Below, in pieces: positions 11,944 to 27,700 of a stretch of 64,000 nt of DNA. This DNA is from Icerya purchasi (Eukaryota > Arthropoda > Insecta > Hemiptera > Monophlebidae). The translations under genes and the position numbers were made by a program. The stretch lies in NCBI GenBank assembly GCA_039619475.1, contig CM077115.1:310014734-310078733 (forward strand), read 5' to 3'. The first letter of the stretch is position 1. Each line of letters opens with the position of its first letter. The notes beneath the pieces were generated by a model, which was not told where the DNA came from, did not search any database, and was given only the letters and a program-made list of their open reading frames with translations.

Positions 11944-12749
11944 TCAGGTCTGTGTTTGTTTTTAAAATCCCCCCCCCACCAGTACAAACCGTAATCTAAA
12001 TATCAATTTATAGTCAAGAGAAGAGAAACATTTTTATTTGGAGAAAAAAAGTACCTTATAACTTCCAAATGATTTGAAAAATCTCGCTCCAAGTTGTAAA
12101 GTTTATTTTATTTTATTATGAACTATAAAAGAAACAGTTAAATCGAATATAAGTTTATTTGAGTTTCTGAAAACACCATTTTCGCCCTTGCCTCTTGGCT
12201 ATTTAAATTTTTAATGCAGCTTAAACTTTAAAATTTTGCCTTATGGGAACTTAAATATAGATTTTAGATAAAGTTAATGAATTTAACAAATGACTGGCAC
12301 TCAGCCTGGGTAGCTTTAAGCCTTGATTAAAATATTGAATAAAACTTACTAAGTTGTATTTTTCACTCTAAAAAGTTGATTTTCATTTGTCTATCAGTTT
12401 TACTTTAACAAGAAAATTTGAAACTATTTTAAAGACTTTAAGAAAATGTAACTGAGAATTTTAATAAACGAAATTTTTATATTTTAGAATTATTTGTATT
12501 AAGAATGAAAGAAATAATTTAAATTCATTAAATGTTTGGATGTAAAGTGTAAACTGTCTTTGCAGATTTTGGATTCCTGTGAATGGTGGAACCTGTTTTG
12601 TAAAAAGACTGCTGCTGTGTTTGATAACGTTATAATCAAACGAAAAACAATTTTTCCGCGGTTGCGTTTGTGTTTTATCATTTTCTTTTTTTTTTTTTTT
12701 TGGTAATACTTATTTACCTTTATGAAAAGTAAAATTTAAAAGAAACAAT
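11944..12749. other. upstream region of the nicalin gene
   Basis: AT-rich, with no TE signature after the inverted-repeat element. It must hold the promoter and 5' UTR of nicalin if there is no upstream non-coding exon. I see no clear TATA or initiator that I would defend. A run of C at about 11970 and a run of T at about 12688-12701 are the only simple features. Confidence 0.4.
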
Positions 12750-15700
12750 ATGGAAGATGTGTGTGATTTTATTAAAAACTTTTTACCAATATCAATTGTA
12801 CTTTCATTTCCATTTATGTTTATTATATTGCCAACGTTAACTTACGGTGCACATGACTTTCCTGTATACCGAATGCATCAGATCAACCTTTATTCTGTAT
12901 CAAAAGGTATAATAACCATTTATTTTTAGCAATAGTATATAAAGTAAAATTTTCAAATTTTTAAGAATTAAAAATAGAAATGCGTATTTCTGGTAAAAAT
13001 TGACGTAATGATATTACGTTATCACGTTAAAAAATACAGTTTTATTTTATTTATTACAGTACAATAATATGTACCGTATCAAGTTCAGATGTATTTTTCG
13101 GCAGGTCTATAATGTGGTCTTAACCGTGAGTAAAACAGCGCTGGATAAAGCAGAAACGATGGTTAAAAAAAATTGACAAAACTTTTTCAATTATTAATTT
13201 CAACCTTGCCTTGTAACATCGCGTACACGATGTTCCATCTTTTTACGTTTTGTTTTCATTCTTTTTTAGTGGCGGTTTCATTTAACAGTTTGATCGATTT
13301 CTAAATCTGCAATGTATTTCCTTTTTTTCTTTTTTTTAAGTTTTCTAATTTATTACCATACTGATTTTTTTTCCTATTTTTAATATTTAAAACCTCCGTT
13401 TTAAGTGTATGTGATTGTATTTCCTACGTTGAAGTATTCTCTTTCACGGATGCATTGTTTTAACGTGTATTATTAATTTTTCTAACCATTTTTTTTTAAT
13501 ATCAGGGATCCCGTAAATACTTTAGTTTTACTTTTATTAAAATTGTTTTAGAAAGAAGAATTTTAAAACAAAGCGATGTTACATATTTTTAATTTCTTAA
13601 AATTTTAAGTATGTTCTCTTATATTACTAACTGACGACAAAATTTTTCACAGAGTAAATATATTTAAATTAATTTTGTTAAATCTCATAAAAACTGTTTA
13701 TTAAGCAAGCAAAGTTATGGGCCGAAACTAAGTAAAAATCAAATTTCAAAAAGCCTATCTATTACGATATATTTGAAAAAATATATATATTTGATTTATT
13801 ATAACTATAATTGCAACTATTTATTCGTTCGCATTATTTAAATTTACATTTCAAGGATAACAATAATATTAGAAATAAAACTTTCAGCGTATGCCGTGTT
13901 TAATAAATCGTTATTTTAACGTTTCGAAGGGATTTGACTTTTATTACCAGAAAACAATAAGTTACTTTCTAATGATGTAAACGGTAGCCTCCAAAACTTC
14001 AGAATAAAAAGCTATTAAATTTTATATACCGCAACTTTGTACATTTTACGAACCGTAGAACAAGATAATGTGAAATCTGTTGAAATTTACTGCACGGTAG
14101 GCTCGAAGCGGAAATAAAATAATGATAATATAACTCTGCTACTTAATTTTTTCTGCCTAAAGACAGTTAAAGGTAATGCCCTAATTTTTGAATATTTTTT
14201 GGTAACATTTAACAAAATACGCAGTATTTAACGCTAACTTTCGCGAAATCCTTTAAAAATGTATTATTAGTTTCTAAAAAATAATGAACTGAATCATAAA
14301 ATTTCTTATTACATATAATTAGATATTTCATTAATTTAAGATGCACGTATATTTAATTTTAAATTTTAACGTATGAATAAAAACTTGTACACAATTTTTT
14401 CTTTAAAAAACGTTTGATTATTTAATTTCGTATAAACGGGTTAAATAACAAAAAAAAAAAATTGTAGAAAAAATTTTTTTAAAAGTGAAACTAACGTTCG
14501 CTATTGTAGAAAATGTCTGATTTTAACTCCCGTCATGTTTATTATTTATATTTTTGGTGTAATTATTCATAACTGTTTTACTGAGAATTAGTGCAACTTT
14601 GTAATATGGTTTCACAATGACATAGGTTATTAAAATTGAATAGAATAATATTCGAATTAACAAATTTAGTAAAAAAAAAAAAACATCTCCTTTTTGCTTA
14701 TTATGACTTTTAGTGTTCTATATGTCGCTTGTTACACTACAGAGTTTTTGTGAGAATCTAATTGTAAGCGTCCATTTTTGTTTTAAACAATACTGAATGC
14801 TATAGTTTTCAAAACAAATTTTAGTTACACCCCATTGAGTGAATCATAAACTTTATGATCGCGAAATATTAATACTATAAAATATTTCTCATCTTTAAAG
14901 AATTAAAAACACCAATTACTTTTCAGGAAAATAAGTGTGCAGTTTTATTTTATGAAATATTGTAAGTTACGAATAAATCGTTGTGCACTTAAAAAATTGT
15001 TTAAATATTAAAAATACACAATTAATAAACCTACATATATAAAATCTACCGACATATGGAATAAATAAACAGAAAAGATTATTTAAAACCGGTATTATGT
15101 GCTACGTTGCCAAATAATCCTGTTTTCAGGCTTGTAAACTGCAGAAGGTCGTACACCAAAATTTTTTTTTTTGTAACAGTAACTATCTGGAAAGTTTAAA
15201 ATTTTAATAATGTTAGTGTTCGTTTAATTTTTTAGGTTGCCACGGTACTTCTTTCAGTTTAGAGGCAAAAAATCTTAAAACGTGGGTATCAGCAAGACAT
15301 TGTGTAATAGTGCACCTAAAAGATCTTACGAGTGATGCATTTTTATCTGTAACCCAAAATGCGGGAGCCTTATTAATTATTCTGCCGAATGAAATGAATG
15401 TGTTACAAAACAATGAACTCACGGTAAAGATTTTTTATTTTATTTTATACGATTAAATTACTTGCTAAGGAACTCTTATTTTTTAACTTTTGAAATACAG
15501 TTCAGTGAATTGTGATATTGCTATTATTGGACTGTAAATTAAAGTAAAAATTTAATATTAATTATGCGCACTATGTAAAAGTTTACATGTAATTACTTTA
15601 TAGAGAATGATAGAGGTGGAAAAACTAATGTTGAACAGCGACGTTTCCATTCCTGTATATTTCATAAGATGGGAAAATGATCTTCAGACCGTTTTAAATG

Positions 15701-18700
15701 ATATGGAAGTCTTATCATCAAGTAGTAACGAAAAACCGACTACACTAAATGGTAATCTAAAAAATACTTATACATATCGCTTATTTAACGACGTAATAAT
15801 TAAATTACAGAGAAACGCTCTAAATTTTTTATATTCTTATAATTAACTTGCTGTTACACCTGTTTTGATTGAAAATTTTTAGTTATTTATAATTCGATTT
15901 TTGCGATGGGATATCATATTACCGTTCGAGCCCCAAGATCAGATATTATACCACTTGCACCGATACCGGTTATTCAGGTATAGATTATTTTTATTTGTGC
16001 AAATCGTAACAGAAATTAAAAATTTCATTTAGTCAACTAATAGGTATTTGTATAATTACATTTTAATTTCCAACGCTAACATTTCAGGGAAAGTTGTCAG
16101 GGATCGGGGAAGGGCGTAAAAAGCCGGTAATTGTATTAGTAGCCCATTATGACAGCTACAGTGTTGTTCCAGTAAGTGAAATCATCAATTACTTTGTTGT
16201 TTACTAAGTTTATATAATTTACTCAATTTCTTCGTTAGTGTGTAGGTACTTTTTAAAATTACGAAATTAAAATTTTTAAATACAGTTTCCGTTCAGTTAT
16301 AGTTATTTGTAAAAAAAAATTAAAACAATAATAAATATTTATTTATTTACAATTTCAATATTTACAATCTAAAATAATTTTGGATGAATTAATCAAGAGA
16401 TTATAAATGAATTATCTATTGTATTTTGCTACTTTATCTTGAATTACAAGTTCTATACGAGGTTCCAAAGGTAGTGGAAATGCAGGAAAAATTGATTAAA
16501 GAATAATTAACTTTGTTTAATATTTAATTTTCACCATAACGAAGTTTGTTCAATTCTTTTTTCGAAATTAAGGAGGTAATTGTTTTATGTGCTTTTTCAC
16601 TTTATAAGATTATTGTTTTTTTTTTTTTTCATATGTGCGCGTACACATGGCCATCTGTTTTACTTATTCTAAAAAAATGCAGTTATAACAATTAAATAAC
16701 ATTTACAATTTTACAATTCGCAATATCTCTCAGCGGAATTTCATTGTTTCGTCGCCAGCATCGCATTTCAAATTTCTAGATTCCAGATTCGATCACATTC
16801 TGCTACTGACGAAGATTTTCAAATTAGCAATTTTTTTTAATGAATTATATAATATACTAGGGGATAGGTCTCGCTAGCCGCTTCGCGGCCCGTTCCTTCG
16901 GACTTTAAATTGTATTACTTCTTAAATTTTCACAAAGTCTGCAGCGTTCACATATACTTTTTTTTTTAAAAAAAAAAAAAAGAAGTACACCAATACGTCA
17001 ATTAAGAAATGAAATTTAGATTAAAATATTTGAAAAACTGAAACCACTAGCAGGGTAGTATATATGAGAAGAATATAAAGTAAGTAAAAGTAAAGTAAAG
17101 CAAATCCCACACCCTAGACAGGAAGTCGGGGATTGTGATTCGTTTAATTATTTTTGGAGACGTTAGTGTGCAGGTTAAAAAGAAAATCAATACTGTAATT
17201 CACATAGAACCATCTATAGAAGTTTTTTAACATTTTTTACTTAAAACTTAATTATTACATTTTTTAAAATTTGAGCCCTTTGATTTTAAAATTTTGCGGG
17301 TCTCGTATTTTTCCTATATTCTAGCGATTGAAATATATCATTTATAAAAAATAGGGACTCTGCAGCTACCACGGAAAGGGCTATAGAATTTTTGTTTAGC
17401 TTCTAGTCTTAAGGCTTTATGCATGTATTTTCCCAAATTTTGGTCCCTAATATCAAAATTTTTCGAATTTTATATTTTTCCTGTATTCTGGAGACCTTAT
17501 TATTTAGGTTAAGAGGAAAATTAATACCGTAGCTCATATAGAACCGGTTGTGGAGTTTTTTGAAAAAAAATTCTTAAAACTTGATTTTCACGTTTTTCAA
17601 AATTATGAGCGTTTTATAATTTTTTTATGATCTCACGAAGAAAATACGTCGATTAAAAAGAAATTAACTCTAGTTACTGTAGAACGGGCTGTACAATTTT
17701 TTTTCTTACAGCTTTGTAAGATATATATATATATATATATATATTTATGTTTATATATATACATATATATGCATGTAATGTTTTGTATTTTTGCTAGGAA
17801 CTATCATTTGGCGCTGATAGTAATGGGTCCGGTGTCGCTGCTTTGTTTGAGATAGCGAGAGTATTATCAAAATTGTATTCAAATCGGAAAACGCATTCTC
17901 CATACGACATCGTATTCATTCTATCGGGAGGTGGAAAATTGAATTTTTTGGGATCGAAAAAGTGGTTAGAACATCAAATAAATCCGTCGTCCAATATTGA
18001 CGAAAAATCTTTGGTTTCACTTAAAGTATGATCAATTGACATCTGTATAACCTTTAATAAAACCACACAGTGGAAACTTCTGAATTAATTTGTTTTTCGT
18101 TTTGCAGAATGTTGCTTTTGTTATTTGTCTGGATTCTTTAACTGCACAACGTAATTTACATTTACATGTTTCGAAACCGCCGAAAGTTGGAACTCCCATA
18201 GCATCATTTGTCCATGTAAATATATTATTTTGCAGCTTACATTTAAAAGCAGTATAAAATGAAATTATTATACTATTCCCTTCGAGTGACGCAAAATGCT
18301 CGAATTTTTATAATTGATTTTGTACATACTATGTGTTTATGATTTTTAGGAATTAAATCGTACCGCTCATGGAAAAATTAAACTAGTGCATAAAAAAATT
18401 AACCTGGCCGATAGAAATTTAGCATGGGAGCACGAGAGATTCAGTATAAAAAGGTTACCTTCGTTTACGTTATCAGCTCTCTCGGTAATTAAATAAGAAT
18501 TGTTCAAATCATTTAAATAATTTCCCAGATTAATTATGAAAAATTCAATGGGCGTATCTAAAATTGCAAAAAGAAAAATATACGATTTTCACGTGAATCA
18601 TATGAAAAAAAACAACTAATGTAATATTAACGATTTTAAAAATTGGAAAACAATAACTTTAGAGATATTTACTAGAGTGAGGAATTTCTTAAGTCACCAG

Positions 18701-21700
18701 GGCGAATTAATACTATTGGTATAGTGCAAAGTATATTACTGAATTGGATTTACAGAACAAATAAAAAAAAGAAAATACAATAAGCGGAATGCTGCATGCG
18801 CATAACGCAGTGAATAAAAAAATTTAAAAACATGCTAGTGCATTGTAAAATTTTCAAAGTAAATACACGTAAGTGAACTGTTTGCAACTTCTCGAAGTGT
18901 CGCTGTTACAAATTATGTAGATGAAGTGGTAATGATAAAATCTATTCCAGTTTTGTTTTAGATTTTTATATGTTCTTTAGTCGAAACTTGTTCTGATTCG
19001 TTTAATTATTTCTACATTCATTTGATTCTTGGTACTGTTAGTAAATTGAATTTTTTTAAAAAATACATTAACACTACTTTATTAACAGAATACAGATACA
19101 CTCATTGATTCAAATTCAACATTATGTTGTTGATATTGAATCTTGCTAGCTATATCAATTTTATCGTTTCGTTAACAGATATTCTCGCAAACGCTACTTT
19201 GAAGGCAGATATAATTGTTACTTTTTTTTTTTTTTTTACCATCCATTGATATATGATAAACTTGTTTCTACAGTTGTTCTTATGCTTTTTTTGTTTTCTT
19301 CACGTTCCTCATGTTTTATTTTCACACCATTCGTTGTTTATCGCAAGTTACTTTTGTTATGAATCTGTATAGCTGCACAAATCGAAACAATAAACCTTTT
19401 TTTCTTAAAGATCATTTTATATAAATGATTCTTTTCTAAAACCGCCTCATTATAACAAACATCTCGCGAACAAATCTTCAGGATTGCAAAGTATGTAATT
19501 TAACAAAATATTCTACCCTCACGTATGTGTAGGATTGTAAGTTTTATACAATGTTGCGTTTTTTGTTTTTTTCTATTTATAGAATAACGCCAATAATATT
19601 AAATGAGATATATTTAAAATGTATTTACAGCACTTTATTAAAAATATTAACGAAAACTAAATATTTAGAAATTTTAAAGTAATCGAAGATGATTAAAATA
19701 CGACTATTTTCGATTTTACCAAAAAGTTTTATTTATTGTAATGTACATATTCTATCATTTAGAGTCACAAAGATTGGAGACGTAGTACAATGTTTGATGT
19801 CAGAAATACTGTTGACGATAAAGTTCTATACGAAAATGTATCTTACCTACTGCAAACTCTAGTTAAATTTATATACAATCGTACCGACGTGGATTCATTA
19901 ATTGACATCGTAAGTAAATATTGCTTGCTTACTCAATTTAAAATTGATCGAGTTTTATTTTTACAATTATTATTTTAAAAATAAAAGCAAAACATTTTTA
20001 CGTTTTTGAAAAATCAACTTCGCTTCCAAAACGAAGAATATCTGCATTTGTTTATCACTAACTATTAAAGAGAAGTTGTTTAAACGAAATTTTTTTAAAA
20101 GATAAAATTAAGTAATATAATTTGTACTATTTTTCCTTGTAGTAAATTTTAAGATCTTCAATATTTCTGCGATGGCTAGTTGAATCATCGCATTAACAAT
20201 AAATACGTACAAATAGTAAAAGTAAAACAGTTTGTACGTTAGGGACAAAAATTAATTCATTAACAAATGGTTAATATAATAGTTACATTAAAAATTTGAT
20301 CTCTTTCGATTACACCAATATATGAGATACATGCTAACATTTAATTGTATTTAAATAGAAAATAAATAAATTCCTTAATAACGAACAAAAAGTAGTATAA
20401 ATTAATTTAACAAATTAAAATAAATGCCTTGTTTCAAAAACGTTTTTGGGCGCAGTCCAACATCAGCTAACAACACAGAGTAGAACGAATTAAAACTAAA
20501 AAACGCGCTGCCAATTTAATTGAGTATACTCTGTGTTGTTAGCTAATGATGGGCTACGCCCAAAAACGTTCTTAAAATAAAGTATTTATTTTAATTTATT
20601 AAAGTAAATTAATTTATGTTTATTTTTATTTGTTATTAAGGAATTTACATATTTTATATTTATATATTTTAACAAACAGGTTATGGATTGATCTGCATTT
20701 AATTGTTTTATACTTTTTTTCGTTTCTTCTAATCTGAACAAAGTCTACTTCCTCATTACCTGTCTGAAATATGTATTCAAAGGACACAATTGAAAAATAG
20801 ACTAATACAATGAACAACTTAAAGGAAATTATTTGATACATCAGAATATTACGGATGTAAATCCAAGTTGTTACTGTAGCGATGAACTTAGGACATATAA
20901 CATTGATATCGCGTTACTGAGTGAAACTTGACAAAAAGAGAAAGGACATTAATAAATACAATTGATGGATATAGATTATTGTAGAGGAGAAAACCTTTAA
21001 AATTTTTAAAATTGTTGGAAATTAGTACCAGAAAAAAATTGATCAACGTTTTCTGTAATGTTAAATGATCGATTTGTGAAATTAAAAATTGTCCTTTATC
21101 TAGGAAAATTATACCTGCGTATGATCCTATCTTAACTGCGAATGATAGCGAAAAAGATTTTTTTTTTTTATTAAGAACTTCAAAATTCCATATGTGGTGT
21201 TCACTAAAAACAAGTAAGATAATTTTTTAGTAGACGATGCAGACCCTCGAGTTGGCGCCATTGCAAGTTCCTGCTAAAAGTGATTGGCGGACGTAGAATT
21301 TAAAACGCCAAAGAAAACAGCATACTCATTCTTATTGCAAAAATCATTCGTTTCGTTGATCATAAAACACTATTAGAATTTTCGATTAATTAGGATACCT
21401 TGGAAAAATTTTAATGCGCGCTCTATAATGTGCATAATGAAACTAACTCGGACGAATGAGCGAACACCCATTTGGCTATAAGATTCCATAACCATTTTAT
21501 TTCGGCATCTTTATAGCGGTATTAATATTTAAAACTAGAGGTATTAGTTTTTAAAGCCTAGGGCAAACGAATCAAAATCGATACAAAAAAAAACTTCGAT
21601 TAATAATCTATACACACCGACGCTTGGGGAATCAATCGATACAGTTGGCTATATTTTTACTAATAAGAGTCTAAAAACATGGATATCATATGGACGCTAT

Positions 21701-24700
21701 ATTAAGAAATTGTAATAGTTTTATCGGTGTACTTTCTGAGTCATATTAAAATCAAGTAAAACAACTTTGTAAAGTACAACGCTTTGGAACGAAAAGAGAC
21801 ATTAATTATGTGGGCACCGATGAGGTTAACGGATATTGAAAACTGGTGAAAGCAGACTGTGTGAGCATGTATTATATTGCAAACTAAAGGAAAGTTCAAG
21901 AGACGAAAGATATAAAGAACATTTGACTCCTTGAAATTCCGGAGAATTGCTCCACATAACCGTGAAAAATTAAGAAATATGCAAAGTTGCAAAGTCTACT
22001 GGATCCTTTAAAAGATCTAACAAGTTGCGATACAAGCTAGCGAATAATTTTGAGGTTACTGCGGTTTTATAATTGCTATTTTTGTCCGTACACGAGCATA
22101 TTCACATTTAAAATGTACTTTTGAACTATTCGGAAATAAATCCCAGCAGTAATAATGACAGCTTGACCTTTGTTTTTTGCTTTTGCGTTAAATATAAACT
22201 ATATAAAATAAAGTAACTTATAGCAATTACCTGATATGTATTATTCGTATTGTTAACGTACGCTATTTAGATCACTTTTTGCAAATAACATTTTGAGTAA
22301 ATGTTACATCCTTGTTTCATAATTATCTTAAAAACATTTTAAACAATAATAATTATTTTAGGGAGAATTTTTTTCGGGGTGCCCTTGTGCACGTCGTAAT
22401 AATATTAAAATAATGTAAAAATAAAACTTCATAAAATTTAACAACTAAAATGTTTTTAATATGTATTAAAGATATCGGTTTGAATAAATTCATATAAGAG
22501 TTAACGAAAGTCTGTTACATATTTACCTTTCGTGTAAGTTCGTCCGAATTTTTCATGGGATAACGTATAAAAACGTTGTGAAAAGTAAAATTACGTGTCC
22601 CGTTCGGTATCATGAAAATTATGTTCGATTTTATTAATCAATTTTACACTGTATATTTGCATATTTCAGAACGTTCAGCAAGATTCATTGCAAGCGTGGT
22701 TAGATCAGATAGCAACGCACCCTCGTTATATGCAGTTATTAGCTGATAAACAAAATCCTCTAGTCAAATTATTTTACAATAGTATTAGCAGGTAAGCAAA
22801 ATTAGAGATGATCCATTTTTAGCGTAGATCAGTGATTTTTTTGGTAATGTTACAATCGATTAATTCAGGCATGGTTAGTCTGAAGTAATTATTAATAACG
22901 AGAAAAGGGGTTAAAACATCTTAATGGAGGAAAAAACGTAAATTATTATTATATAAGCAGTGTGAAAATGATTGGTTTTGAAATAAAATAAATTGATAAA
23001 AAACTGATTGTTTCAATAAGGCGGAGTATAACATGAAATAAGATTTAAGGCATAATGAGCTTTGTTTAAGATAATCGCTTAATGCTGTGATTTTTTTTTT
23101 TTTTTTTTTTTTTGATTTTAAAAAATTAAACAATAAAATAGTTTTAGTATTTTTCTATGTCGATGTCAGAAGGGGTTAAACCCAGCGAAATTTATCGGAG
23201 AATGACCGAACAATACGGTAGTTCGTGTATGAATGGCGCAAGTTTTTATTTGTGGGTGGATCAGTTCAAAAACGGTCGAAAAAGTACAACGACGGAACCG
23301 CATGGTGGACGCCCAGTGGAAGTGATATCACCGATCCTCATAAAAAACATTGAGAAGATGATTTTAGCCGACAGACGGGTTACAATTGAAGAAATATCAC
23401 TCCAGTACGGTGTGAGTACCGGTACCGTCCATAATATCATTCACAACTATCTCAATTTTCAAAAAACCTGTGCGAGATGGGTTCCCAAAATGTTATCTGC
23501 GGTGCACAAAGAAAATCGGCTAAGAATTTGCAAGGAGCTCAAAAATCGGTTCGATATTGAAGGTGAGGTCTTTTTAGAACGTATAGTCACGGGTGTTGAG
23601 ACAAGGGGAGGGACTGTTTGAACTTTTCGGCAACTTTAAAAGTTTCGAAATACGGTTCGGAATTATTTTTAGAGACTCCCCTTGAGGCGAGGCAATTTTT
23701 GTGTATCTCCTGCTTTTACTTGCTGACTTGGGGGCACATATATGGTAGAGATTGAAGGTGGAGCTGACGTACGAATTTCGACTGCTACTGGTTGAATATC
23801 GGATGGTAACATTATCTGTTGAATGTTAATATCCGCACGAACGGCTAATATTATTTCTCCGTGCGCACAACTAGCAAGCACCGGATTTGATTCAAGAACT
23901 TTATAGTTTTTTAGTTGTAAATGTTGGTTTTGTTTTAAATAGGTTTCTGGAATGTAAGGAATAAATGAGTTTGTTAATCGGTGTCATTTTTCTTTTAGCT
24001 TTATCGGAGTACAATACTGCAGCGGTTTTTAGAATTTGGTTCGGATCGTTATAATTTGCGTTAGTAGTGTTAGTACGAGGGCTAAGAAACAGAACGAGAT
24101 CGCAGGTTTCGGTTTGGTTATTTTCATTAGGCTTGTGTTAGTGTTGTTATAAACTGTAATAAAAGGAATGGACTCACCGCAGGTACGTCCGCTTGATGAA
24201 AAACAGATTCGAATAGTATTTCGATTTGTTAAACAATTTAACGCACTATGCTAGTAAATAAATAAAAAAAAAAAGATTAATAATGGTCTAACGTATTGAG
24301 AGAGTCGAAAGAAAAACCCGAATTGTTAAAAAAACATGTAAGTAGAATGACAGTTTTTGTCACATCGCGGAACTATATCGACCTTTTTTTGGTAAAGTAA
24401 CCAGTTCGTCTCGCAACCGAAAGAAGTTTGATCTAACAAGGTGCTAGGAACCAAATCGTCTCGAAATTTGATTTTCAAATTAGTGACATTTACAAAATTT
24501 GTAAACTACGTGTATAATTTCGATTACCGTGTCTCCCCCTCCTGTTCACCGAGAATCCAGGACGTAATAATCAACGTACACCAACCTGCCAGTAGAGAAT
24601 ACCAACATTCTAGCAGCCGCAGTAGAGTGATACGTAGCATTTATATTATTTCTAATTAATCTTTTTTGCGTGTTTTCGTTTATATATTTATTGTCTTTAA

Positions 24701-27700
24701 CGATCGGTTGTTCAAGAAAGATAGATGTAGGGAATAATGAAATTACACGATTTAAAAAATCATAAAACCTTAATATTAGTATTATTAAATCTAAACCAAT
24801 AATTTAAAAAAATAAATACAAATTAAATAAATAAAAAAATTATTTAATTAAATTCTTTGTATATATATATATATTTGTTCTTCATAACCATCACATTGCA
24901 CTTCAAATTAATAAGCCTTCGATTCAAATTAGTATTTTGCTTTACTGTTTTAAATTATTATTAGAAAAGATCTCTGAAATTTATTAAGATATTAAATTAA
25001 AATAATAAAATAAAAATGGAAGTTTATTCAAACAAATTTTCTTACATACTAAATAATTAAATACGGAATCCTTAGCGCATGAAACCTCATGCTTAACTGA
25101 ACTTGTTTTCTTATAATGTCGCCAAGACACAGGACTTACAAAATATTTCATTTAAGTGTGTCAGTAGGATGTGTTTTATCCTTCTATGTTTGTATTTTTT
25201 GTATCTATACTTAAGTGTGTTTTTTGGTAATCATAGTCACCGATATTACTAACTAACGTTGAGTTGGATGCTCTCAATGCGTTTAAATATTTCCGCGTGT
25301 CCTTTGTAATTATTTCTTGAATGTGCAGTATTTTTAGGTGATTATACATGGAGTTAATGCTGGTGTGTCGTGGTTTATTTAGGATTATTCTTAGACGGTG
25401 GTTTTGAATTCTTTGAAGTTCCTGAATACTACTTTTACTGGCTGACGACGAAATTATTACTACATATAATAGTTTTGGAAAAATGTACTTTATCTATTTT
25501 GACCGCTACGCCTAATGATTGAATTTGATTTGTGTTGGGTATTGGAAGCGGCAAACAAGTTAAATCTTTTCATACAAATAGAGCTACTCCGCCTCTATTA
25601 TTTTGGGAATCCAATCTAAATATTTTAAAATTTAGGATTTTAATGTTTATTCTCTGGTCAATTTTTATTTTAGAAATACCTCTTAGGCATAAACGAATAT
25701 ATTTGAGAGACCCGGCCGCAATAATTTAAACCGATATTATGTTGCATAAATATTTCGGTGTTTCCTTTTTCTTTTTTTTTTTTTTTTTTTTGGGGAACCT
25801 TCCCTGATATTTTGATTTTGTTTAATTGTTATTTATAACATTAATCTGGGTTAAACTAAATTTATGGCGCTCTTTAAACCAAAAGAAATACAAATAATGC
25901 TGTAGACAATGGTTTTAAATTTATTGATACAATCAGTGTATTTAATTACGTCTTTACAGCTTACTAATTATATAAGTTTCCATATTATCGTATGTAAATA
26001 TTTATGGATGAATATGAATTGTTGATCCGAAACTAGTTCGTGTTTATTATTTTTTCACGAATTAAATAAACTTCTATGAGTTAATGTGTGTTCTATATTT
26101 CATTTAGTATAGGTTTTTATATATGTATTATGTTTATATTTTATAGTTACGTACCAGTTTCAAATGTAACGTATATGGCCGCGGATAAACAGGAACCCGA
26201 ATTTGAGTTTTACGATGTCACTATAGGATACGCTCAGATTTATAAGTAAGAATCATGAAATTACACTTTACACATATTGTAAATAAAAGAAGTGTGAAAT
26301 TCGCTAGGATTTTGAAGTAGAAATATTTGTACGATTTATTAAAAACCTACTACTCTCTATTATTTTTATTTTAAAAAGTGGGACGCTTTTCTTATTTATT
26401 TTATCAATAACATTCCGTTATGTGCTAAATTAAATGTGTTAACTTCTCTGTATTTTGCTCGTAATGCTCTGGTTAAAACCACATTCGTACATTTAAACGA
26501 ATATAATTATAACATGATTTAACATTAATATATACATTTTGTTCGTCAAAACTACTATTAATAGCACTTATGTGACTATACAGTACTACGGCACGGAAAT
26601 ATAACAACACAATAAAAAAAAAAAAAAAAAGATTTATTAGTTTTCCATTTTGCGTTAATTTACCTTAAAAATTCACCAAGATGCAGCAGTTAGCGTAAAA
26701 GTATTTTATTAAATTTCTGTTACGCGCGAAAAACAACTTGTAAAAAACTTCATTTAAGTGTAAAATAAGTTTATTAAAAAATTATTCGTTGTTAGAATAT
26801 TTAAAATTTTGTGTCAGTTCTTACACAAGCAGCCAATGAATGACCAAGACACACCGTTGAAAAGGTAACGGACCCTTTTATAATACGTTTGTTACGGTCC
26901 GATGTTGATAGTGCTCAATATCTACTGACAATAGTTTTATAACGTGCTATACACATTAATCGGACACTATTTTATGCGGTAAACTAAAATTTCCTGATAA
27001 TTTTTTAGAAATATGTTTTCGTATAATCCTAGAAAAACGTAATTAATCGTAATTTCGTAATTTTGAATATTTCGAATGGTAATAAAAAAAAGGGACTCAT
27101 TTATAGAAAAATGTTTAAACTGTACAGAAAAAGCGTGTTAATCAAATAATATGTAGGAGATGAAATAATATTCTTCTGAGTCCTGTTTCGAAATGCGTCA
27201 GAAGAAAACGTAATATTTTGAGTCTAATGGTATCTGATGCACGTGTATGCGCGTGTCTGTTGTTGAATAGGATAATAGTGAATAGAATTACCATATTAAA
27301 TGTATGTACGCCTACTTAGCACAGTGTCATAGGCACAGCAGAGAAAAGGGTAAAACGTATTAAATCTTTTAAGATTTCGAACCACGTGAAAAATAATTTG
27401 CTCTGTTTCAAGTAACATACAGGCAGCATGTTTTATTTAGCAGTCAGGTAATTTTTTTCTCTTTTTTCCTAAGGCTCACCCCGCTCACGATTTTTACGAT
27501 CACGATAGGCTCCTTTTATTTCTCGATCATTGTAAATATTTTATTTTAAATATTTGTATTAATCCATACGCTATGATGTTACCGAATTCGATGCAGTTTT
27601 AAAATAAGAACACGTCGTATTAATTGGCGATTATTTTTTATTGCAGCGTTAAACCGGCTATTTTCGACCTAGTATTAACTATTGTCATTGGTGCTTACTT

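Larger units (their letters stand above)
22792..26146 (+). other. nicalin intron 10, rich in transposon relics
   Basis: 3.35 kb, phase-2 intron with donor GTAAGC. It carries a mariner fragment (23157-23625) and two separate minus-strand LINE relics (23669-24005 and 25230-25745). The stretch 24006-25229 has no feature I can name; a short frame at 24168 is too short to judge. Confidence 0.7.

Noticed and set aside
15213..15422. 69-codon minus-strand open frame
   Set aside because: It is the antisense of nicalin exon 2.
15607..15846. Plus-strand open frame continuing past 15751
   Set aside because: Only 15604-15751 is coding; reading through the GTAATC donor breaks the nicalin match, and splicing to 15883 restores it.
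24168..24254. Short plus frame [12 protein letters not shown]...
   Set aside because: Only 28 codons, in an intron among transposon relics, with no partner exon.
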